DNA of 6,962 nucleotides, from assembly GCA_913052075.1 (NCBI GenBank), contig CAJXDD010000158.1, forward strand, positions 1 to 6,962, in the 5' to 3' direction. The stretch is from UBA9926 sp913052075 (lineage in GTDB: Bacteria > Pseudomonadota > Gammaproteobacteria > Pseudomonadales > Azotimanducaceae). The translations under genes and the position numbers were made by a program. The notes beneath the pieces were generated by a model. It was not told where the DNA came from. It was given only the letters and a program-made list of their open reading frames with translations, and did no database searches. Within the stretch, counting starts at the first letter, position 1. The number at the start of each line of letters is the position of its first letter. Positions 1-3,762 of this stretch are shown piece by piece.

Positions 1-293
1 TCAGCAATCATGACATTCCAGTAACGATCGGGTTTGTCCATGGGCGGCACGTCGATGACAAGATTGCCATGCCGAAGGTCATACCAGCCTGAGGTGTACA
101 GCGTGTCGTTGTTCGGCGCGACGATCGCTTTATCTGCCGGTGTCGCTAGCTCCGCCACATGATTAAGCTCGCCAGATCGGTGCCGTGAACAAAGATGAAG
201 ACGTGTTCGGTGGGTCGCCACGAGGGGGTAACCCCAAAGGTACGCCTCGGCGGCAGGCGACAGCGTAGCGAGATTATTAGGGGTGTCTTCCAT
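1..293 (-). CDS. DUF1254 domain-containing protein, N-terminal part (cut by left window edge)
   Basis: Reading the minus strand from an ATG at 293 down to base 1 gives 97 uninterrupted codons with no stop, so the gene continues beyond the window. The peptide carries the DUF1254 hallmarks: an AYLWGYPLV stretch near residues 17-25, then APNNDTLYTSGWYDL around residues 60-74, then a VIDVPPMDKPDRYW stretch. In full-length members this N-terminal domain is usually followed by a DUF1214 domain, which would lie off the left edge. The biochemical role of the family is not established. The start is uncertain: no good Shine-Dalgarno precedes ATG 293, and the frame stays open upstream to a TAA near 394, with TTG codons such as the one at 320. 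There is no obvious signal peptide from ATG 293. The gene lies downstream of, and on the same strand as, the GST gene at 596-1210, but the 302-bp gap argues for its own promoter. Confidence 0.8.
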   Translation of the reverse strand, partial: MEDTPNNLATLSPAAEAYLWGYPLVATHRTRLHLCSRHRSGELNHVAELATPADKAIVAPNNDTLYTSGWYDLRHGNLVIDVPPMDKPDRYWNVMIA

Positions 294-595
294 GGATACT
301 GGTTTTACTCTTCGGGGCAACAAAAGTCTTTCAAAGTTGAGAACCGACAAAAGTGGTCTGCAAAAACAACGACAAACACTGTCAGGCCATGATTACCCGC
401 CGGAATTCGAAAGCTGACAGCTAAGCCATAGGACGAAAAGTCCAACTCGGCTGAAAACAAGGAAAGCGATTGCGAGTCAAACGCTCGGGCCCTAGCAGCT
501 GGTCGTGACGACTATGCCTATTGTCCAGCTAGCTATCCAAAGCATTCGCGGCTTAGCATGAGTAGAACACAACCCGCACCGGGCGAGCGTGTTCT
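294..595. other. Non-coding gap between GST and DUF1254 genes
   Basis: This 302-bp stretch separates two minus-strand genes. I see no convincing gene in it; the short plus-strand ORFs here have no family resemblance. It contains a 7-bp inverted repeat (379-385/414-420) and, at its right end, a hairpin that overlaps the GST stop codon. The DUF1254 promoter should lie here, but I find no good -35/-10 pair on the minus strand. Confidence 0.6.
379..420. repeat. 7-bp perfect inverted repeat upstream of DUF1254 gene
   Basis: CTGTCAG at 379-385 is the exact reverse complement of CTGACAG at 414-420, separated by 28 bases. It lies 86-127 bp upstream of the putative DUF1254 start. It could be a pair of operator half-sites or a weak hairpin. 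A 7-bp match with a long spacer can also arise by chance. Confidence 0.25.
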
Positions 596-600
596 CTACT
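561..600 (-). terminator. Hairpin overlapping the GST stop codon, terminator-like without T tract
   Basis: AGTAGAACAC (561-570) pairs with GTGTTCTCTACT (589-600), leaving a 2-nt bulge. Inside it is a second short stem, CCCG (573-576) with CGGG (580-583). The TAG stop of the GST gene (596-598) lies inside the outer stem. On the minus strand the bases after the hairpin are not T-rich, so this is not a classic rho-independent terminator. It may protect the mRNA 3' end or cause partial termination before the DUF1254 gene. Confidence 0.35.
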
Positions 601-1210
601 TCTTAGCTGCTTCCTGTGTAACCCGCTCGATGCTTGGATGCGCTGCCGTACGCCCCAAAAGTTCGACCAGCATTGGGCTGTCACTTAAGAGGTCAACCCC
701 AGCGACCCTCGCCATCCCTGCCGCTGGCCCGAGGCAATAGTGCGCATAGAAATCGGCGATGGTCAGCTCGCTACCGCAGGCATATGGGTCACATATCATG
801 AGTCTTTCGACAGCTTTAATCCCTTTCGCGAGATCTCTCCTGACCTCACTTTTTGTCTCATCGCTAACGGGCTGATTAAACAGTGCCTCGGGTAAGCATC
901 GTCTTGCCACAAGTTCAACATCGAGTTTGAGGTGGCAAGCGAGTTCCATGGCTTTAGCGGCAGAGAAAGGGTCGCTTGGTAACAGGCCAGGCGATAGCTG
1001 CTCTAGGTAGTTAAAGATGGCGATAGACTCCGACAGAAACTGACCATCGACTTCAATGGAGGGCATCTTTCCCATGGGAGAACGGGCGAGGTAATCTTCA
1101 GACTGCGAGGGCGGCGCCTTGATCTCCTCAAATGCTAGTTCCTTCTCTATCAATAATGCTTTGGTGAGACTGTAGTAGTTGCTCATTTTTAAGCCGTACA
1201 GTTTGATCAT
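596..1210 (-). CDS. Glutathione S-transferase (204 aa)
   Basis: Likely conjugates or reduces electrophilic substrates with glutathione in the cytoplasm. The protein has the two-domain GST layout at normal family length. An N-terminal thioredoxin fold (about 1-75) begins IKLYGLKMSNYYS, where S10, Y12 and S14 are candidates for the glutathione-activating hydroxyl. It includes SPMGKMPSIEVDG with the cis-proline at P50, then E61-S62, the conserved pair that holds the glutathione gamma-glutamyl group. The C-terminal helical domain (about 85-204) has the N-capping box T150-I-A-D153 followed by FYAH. The start ATG at 1210 is supported by AAGGAG (bases 1217-1222 on the complement), 6 nt upstream. The gene is transcribed away from the HCCA-isomerase-like gene at 1706. 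A short palindrome at 1227-1238, just before the ribosome binding site, may be an operator. The subclass (beta, theta-like or other) and the substrate cannot be fixed by eye. Confidence 0.92.
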   Translation of the reverse strand: MIKLYGLKMSNYYSLTKALLIEKELAFEEIKAPPSQSEDYLARSPMGKMPSIEVDGQFLSESIAIFNYLEQLSPGLLPSDPFSAAKAMELACHLKLDVELVARRCLPEALFNQPVSDETKSEVRRDLAKGIKAVERLMICDPYACGSELTIADFYAHYCLGPAAGMARVAGVDLLSDSPMLVELLGRTAAHPSIERVTQEAAKK

Positions 1211-1216
1211 GGGCTG

Positions 1217-1222
1217 CTCCTT
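1217..1222 (-). promoter_or_regulatory. Ribosome binding site of the GST gene
   Basis: The complement reads AAGGAG, ending 6 nt before ATG 1210. This near-ideal Shine-Dalgarno fixes the GST start. Confidence 0.75.
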
Positions 1223-1226
1223 AACC

Positions 1227-1238
1227 TAGCGTTCGCTA
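1227..1238. promoter_or_regulatory. Operator-like palindrome before the GST gene
   Basis: TAGCG-TT-CGCTA is an inverted repeat with 5-bp arms and a 2-bp centre. It sits 17-28 bp upstream of the GST start and just upstream of its ribosome binding site. A 2-nt loop is too tight for a stable RNA hairpin, so a repressor site is the better guess. No regulator gene is visible in the window. Confidence 0.3.
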
Positions 1239-1385
1239 AAAACATTGGGGTCAGCAAGCCATTTTTTTTAATCGAATGCAACGTAACCTGGGCGATTGGC
1301 GAAAATCCGGTGGGATGTGCTGCTTCTTGGACTCGCCGCAGTGGGGGCAATGCGATCTCCTAGGGACGGATAGCGTTTTGTTTGA

Positions 1386-1414
1386 TTGACACGTGTATTT
1401 CACTTAATTAATGT
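1386..1414 (+). promoter_or_regulatory. Candidate sigma-70 promoter for the plus-strand genes
   Basis: TTGACA at 1386-1391 is a perfect -35 match. After a 17-bp spacer comes TAATGT (1409-1414), which matches only 3 of 6 bases of the -10 consensus. It lies about 290 bp upstream of the first plus-strand gene. A closer promoter is equally possible. Confidence 0.3.
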
Positions 1415-1564
1415 CGTTCATTACTTTCTGCGCCCCGCTGTGCGCTAGGGACGATCGAGCAGGCGAAGCAAAAACAGGAAGTAAACGTGATACTGCAGCG
1501 CGCGTAGGCAAGGTTTGTTATTGAGGCTAGATCAAGGATCGTAATCCCTGGCTAGAGGCCGAGG

Positions 1565-1597
1565 CCAATAAAAACCCAATAAAAGGCCAATGAAAAA
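1565..1597. repeat. Three direct repeats CCAATRAAAA at exact 11-bp spacing
   Basis: CCAATAAAAAC begins at 1565, CCAATAAAAGG at 1576 and CCAATGAAAAA at 1587. The units share CCAATRAAAA and repeat every 11 bp, close to one DNA helical turn. Phased A-tracts of this type bend DNA, and such an array can also present one face of the helix to a protein. It lies 109-141 bp upstream of the HCCA-isomerase-like start. Confidence 0.6.
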
Positions 1598-1653
1598 GGT
1601 AGCAATAAGCGCAGGTAGCGATCGCATGTGTGTGATGCACCTAAACTTCTTCA

Positions 1654-1667
1654 GCTAGGGTGCTAGC
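1654..1667. repeat. 5-bp hairpin in the leader
   Basis: GCTAG (1654-1658) and CTAGC (1663-1667) form a perfect stem around a GGTG loop. It is 38 bp upstream of the start at 1706 and not followed by a T tract. Its function is unknown; it may be a small palindromic protein site or an mRNA hairpin. Confidence 0.3.
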
Positions 1668-1705
1668 AGTAAAGCCGCAGATGCAGAAATCGGAGTAAGA
1701 GCAAC

Positions 1706-2377
1706 ATGGCTGAGCAATTAGAGATTGACGTTTTTTGGTCTTTTCGCAGTCCCTGGTCCTATCTTGCGACGCCGCGCTTGCGCGAATGGCAAGAGCGCTA
1801 CTTGCTTAAGGTGAATCTTAGAGTGGTTTATCCCATTGCGATTAGAACGCCTGAGTTCTTTGATCAAGTCCAGCCTCAGTGGTTCTCCTATTTTGGCAAA
1901 GACGTGCGCCGAGTCGCTGAATTCCTCAATCTTCCCTTTGTCTTTCCCAAGCCTGATCCCGTCATTCAACTAGTGGACGAAGACGGGCGCAGGCACACGG
2001 CACCCGAACAACCTTATATTCATCTTTTGTCGTGGCTTGGAGTGTTAGCTGAGGAAATGGGTGCCGGCATCGCATTTGCGGATGAGGTCTCCTCATTGAT
2101 TTGGGGTGGAACAAAGGACTGGGATCAGGGTGATCACCTGATGAAAGCTGCAGCGCGAGCAGGTCTCGATCTCTCAGCGATGGAAGAGCGGCTTCAGTCG
2201 GAGACTGATCGGCTAGAGGCTGAAATTGTAAAAAACCAGGCCGATCATCATTCGGCTGGTCATTGGGGCGTGCCGACATGCGCCTTTGAGGGCGAGCCAT
2301 TTTTTGGCCAGGACAGGCTCGACGTGTTGCTTTGGCGATTGCAGCAATCGGGATTAGCGGAAAGGGTGGAGTACTGA
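1706..2377 (+). CDS. HCCA-isomerase / GST-kappa-like DsbA-family protein (223 aa)
   Basis: Belongs to the DsbA-like thioredoxin-fold family that includes 2-hydroxychromene-2-carboxylate isomerase and kappa-class GST, enzymes that use glutathione as cofactor in the cytoplasm. The N-terminus reads IDVFWSFRSPWSYLA. S15, followed by P16, sits where these families keep the catalytic serine, and there is no CxxC, so a disulfide-redox role is unlikely. A helical insertion spans about residues 45-185. The thioredoxin fold then closes with GHWGVPT (cis-proline P190) and FFGQDRLDVLLW (199-210), a typical C-terminal signature. The length is normal for the family. Start ATG 1706 follows GGAG at 1692-1695 with a 10-nt spacer. 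No signal peptide is visible. It is the first of three co-directional genes; the next starts 196 bp downstream. HCCA isomerases act in naphthalene-type aromatic catabolism, but no other gene of that pathway is here, so the substrate is unknown. Confidence 0.88.
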   Translation: MAEQLEIDVFWSFRSPWSYLATPRLREWQERYLLKVNLRVVYPIAIRTPEFFDQVQPQWFSYFGKDVRRVAEFLNLPFVFPKPDPVIQLVDEDGRRHTAPEQPYIHLLSWLGVLAEEMGAGIAFADEVSSLIWGGTKDWDQGDHLMKAAARAGLDLSAMEERLQSETDRLEAEIVKNQADHHSAGHWGVPTCAFEGEPFFGQDRLDVLLWRLQQSGLAERVEY

Positions 2378-2466
2378 ATTCGTGGCTGCATCGTGAGACT
2401 CGATCACCATGTCATAGGCAATCGGCCCCCAGAGTAGCTGGATATCAGTCTTACCGAGACTCAGGA

Positions 2467-2496
2467 TTGAAGGCTTTTGTGCTCGCCGATACTAAT
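2467..2496 (+). promoter_or_regulatory. Weak candidate promoter before the 351-aa GST-like gene
   Basis: TTGAAG (2467-2472) and ACTAAT (2491-2496) each match 4 of 6 consensus bases, with an 18-bp spacer. They lie in the 196-bp gap between two co-directional genes, which is long enough for an internal promoter. The evidence is weak. Confidence 0.2.
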
Positions 2497-2520
2497 CAGG
2501 GCTTATGCCGCTTCATCGGC
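2485..2520 (+). repeat. Nested hairpin in the gap before the 351-aa GST-like gene
   Basis: GCCGAT (2485-2490) pairs with ATCGGC (2515-2520). Within the 24-nt loop, GGC-TTAT-GCC forms a second small hairpin. No T tract follows. It may be an mRNA processing structure, an operator or chance. Confidence 0.3.
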
Positions 2521-2561
2521 AGCAAAGGGGTCGGTAGGCGTCGTCTAGACATCTAAATATC

Positions 2562-2566
2562 GGGAG
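2562..2566 (+). promoter_or_regulatory. Ribosome binding site of the 351-aa GST-like gene
   Basis: GGGAG ends 7 nt before ATG 2574, a good position and match. It supports this start. Confidence 0.7.
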
Positions 2567-2573
2567 AAGTGAA

Positions 2574-3629
2574 ATGTTTGATGGTAAGTACACGCTCTGG
2601 GGTGGTGAGCACAGTCTCTTTACTCGAAAGCTCGAGGCGATGCTGAATTACCTGGACGTCGACTACGAATTTAGGTTGAAGTCCGAGGAGACCGGACCTA
2701 CCGTCGAAGGCCGTCTTGGCACGCACTTCATCCCGGGCCTTCAAACGCCGGAAGGCTGGTTCATTCATGACACGACGCCGATTGGATTAATGCTGAATGC
2801 GAAATTTCCGGATCGAGCGATAGTCCCATTGACGCCGGTACAAAGGGTTGCGTCCCATCTGTTGGAGGATTGGGCGGATGAATGGTTCGGTCGTTACGCG
2901 ATTAGCAGCCGGTGGTGCTATCCCCATAATGTCGATCATGTTGCCAAAGGGTTTTATGCCAACCGTATCGGCAAATTTATGCACGAGGGGCTGAGCTCAG
3001 AGGAAGAGGAAATGGCGGCCTCAGTGATTATCGAGGTCCGTGACAACTTCGGTCTGAGAGCTTGTGCGAATCGTGGCTGCGGGCCAGACCAAGCGAGCGC
3101 GGTACGCGCCGATTTCGAAGCGCTCATGAAAGTAGCGGCAACGCATTACGGTCAGCACCGGTTTCTTATTGGCGAGCGCGCTTGCTTGGGTGACTTTACG
3201 TTTGCTGGGCTATTCAAAGCCCACGTTGAGGCAGACCCAGAACCCCGGAGCTGGATTGATCAGTGTGCCCCTGAAATGCTGGGGTATATGAGCAGAGTCT
3301 TTGAGTCACGCACAGATGATGCGGATTATCTCTCGGATGATCGTTTGCCAGAGACGCTGAATCCATTCTTTGACCACATGCGCGAAACCTATCATCAATT
3401 TCTTCGAGTCTCTGGTGAGGCGCTTGCGGCGAATGAAAAGTGGTGTGAAGTCGATCTCGGCCAGGGCCCAGTCAAAATGAGGTCGCTCAAATACAGCGAA
3501 GTTTCCAGATGCCACATTAAAAGTGAAATTGAATCGTTGGGCGCGGAAGACAGAGCCAAGGTCGATAAGGTGCTCGGGCCATTGGGTGTCTTGGAGGCTT
3601 ACCTGATGCCTTCATTTCTAAAGTCCTGA
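2574..3629 (+). CDS. Atypical glutathione S-transferase family protein (351 aa)
   Basis: The N-terminal third looks like a GST thioredoxin domain: YTLWGGEHSLFTRKLEAMLNY (about 6-26), then FIPGLQTPEGWFIHDTTPIG, with a proline at P54 and D66-T67 where canonical GSTs have Glu/Asp-Ser. S14 is the best candidate for contacting the glutathione thiol. A helical domain follows, with FLIGERACLGDFTFAGLF (197-214) where GSTs carry the S/T-x-x-D N-capping box. Here D207 is kept but the Ser/Thr cap is C204, a departure from the rule. Beyond about residue 245 there are roughly 100 further residues, so it is far longer than the usual 200-230 aa. The tail ends in a helical-looking stretch and has no motif I recognise. 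No signal peptide is seen. Start ATG 2574 has a good GGGAG site. Its position after another glutathione-type enzyme suggests a shared substrate. GST membership is fairly sure; activity is unproven. Confidence 0.8.
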   Translation: MFDGKYTLWGGEHSLFTRKLEAMLNYLDVDYEFRLKSEETGPTVEGRLGTHFIPGLQTPEGWFIHDTTPIGLMLNAKFPDRAIVPLTPVQRVASHLLEDWADEWFGRYAISSRWCYPHNVDHVAKGFYANRIGKFMHEGLSSEEEEMAASVIIEVRDNFGLRACANRGCGPDQASAVRADFEALMKVAATHYGQHRFLIGERACLGDFTFAGLFKAHVEADPEPRSWIDQCAPEMLGYMSRVFESRTDDADYLSDDRLPETLNPFFDHMRETYHQFLRVSGEALAANEKWCEVDLGQGPVKMRSLKYSEVSRCHIKSEIESLGAEDRAKVDKVLGPLGVLEAYLMPSFLKS

Positions 3630-3661
3630 TCTCAAATCGCTGATGATTGACGCGTGAGGAG

Positions 3662-3683
3662 GAATGAGTTGGGCGTCTCATTC
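3662..3683. repeat. 7-bp perfect inverted repeat before the DUF3604 gene
   Basis: GAATGAG (3662-3668) and CTCATTC (3677-3683) are exact reverse complements around an 8-nt loop. There is no T tract after it, so it is probably not the terminator of the preceding gene. An operator or mRNA structure is more likely. It overlaps the AGGAGG at 3657-3662 by one base and lies 16 bp before the 14-bp tandem repeats. Confidence 0.5.
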
Positions 3684-3740
3684 GGCGTAAGTGAAACCGT
3701 GGATAGTTATAAGTGGACGGTTCTAAGTGGATGGTTATAA
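3669..3740 (+). CDS. Possible 23-codon leader ORF (low confidence)
   Basis: A perfect AGGAGG (3657-3662) is followed, after an ideal 6-nt spacer, by TTG at 3669. The frame runs 23 codons to TAA at 3738-3740, 22 nt before the DUF3604 start. The predicted peptide begins MGVSFGVSETVDSY and ends WTVLSGWL. Its second half is encoded by the three 14-bp repeats. The length and TTG start give no coding proof, and no family is recognised. It could be a leader peptide, or the Shine-Dalgarno match may be chance. An alternative ATG at 3664 reads only 8 codons and sits 1 nt from AGGAGG. Confidence 0.2.
   Translation: MGVSFGVSETVDSYKWTVLSGWL
3699..3740. repeat. Three tandem 14-bp repeats just before the DUF3604 gene
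   Basis: The units are GTGGATAGTTATAA (3699-3712), GTGGACGGTTCTAA (3713-3726) and GTGGATGGTTATAA (3727-3740), directly abutting. Units 1 and 3 differ at one base and unit 2 differs from unit 3 at two. The array ends 22 bp before the DUF3604 ATG, between the inverted repeat and the ribosome binding site. It could be a multi-site protein-binding array, or a slippage-prone array that varies in copy number. Confidence 0.85.
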
Positions 3741-3751
3741 GGGCTATGTGT

Positions 3752-3756
3752 GGGAG
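3752..3756 (+). promoter_or_regulatory. Ribosome binding site that decides the DUF3604 start
   Basis: GGGAG ends 6 nt before ATG 3763. This selects ATG 3763 over the in-frame GTG at 3727, which lies inside a tandem repeat and would put a dozen extra residues in front of the signal peptide. Confidence 0.75.
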
Positions 3757-3762
3757 TTAGAC

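Larger units (their letters stand above)
1211..1705. other. 495-bp non-coding divergent region
   Basis: This region separates the minus-strand GST from the plus-strand HCCA-isomerase-like gene, and I see no gene in it. It holds the GST ribosome binding site and palindrome at the left and a run of eight T at 1262-1269. Further right are a perfect TTGACA box at 1386, the palindromes ACACGTGT (1389-1396), TTAATTAA (1404-1411) and GCGATCGC (1618-1625), a phased repeat at 1565-1597, and short hairpins at 1624-1638 and 1654-1667. It is long for a simple divergent promoter, so the plus-strand mRNA may have a leader of almost 300 nt. Confidence 0.6.

Noticed and set aside
195..392. Plus-strand ORF of 65 codons
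   Set aside because: It overlaps the minus-strand DUF1254 coding region, which has clear family motifs. It is a shadow frame with no recognisable family.
1386..1405. CRP-type site around ACACGTGT
   Set aside because: The TGTGA-N6-TCACA arms are not present; only a short palindrome is seen.
2332..2556. Plus-strand ORF of 74 codons filling the gap between the HCCA-isomerase-like and GST-like genes
   Set aside because: It starts inside the upstream gene in another frame, has no good ribosome binding site and no recognisable family.
3727..3762. GTG at 3727 as the start of the DUF3604 gene
   Set aside because: It lies within the third tandem repeat, lacks a Shine-Dalgarno and would add 12 residues ahead of the lipoprotein signal. 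ATG 3763 has GGGAG at a 6-nt spacing.
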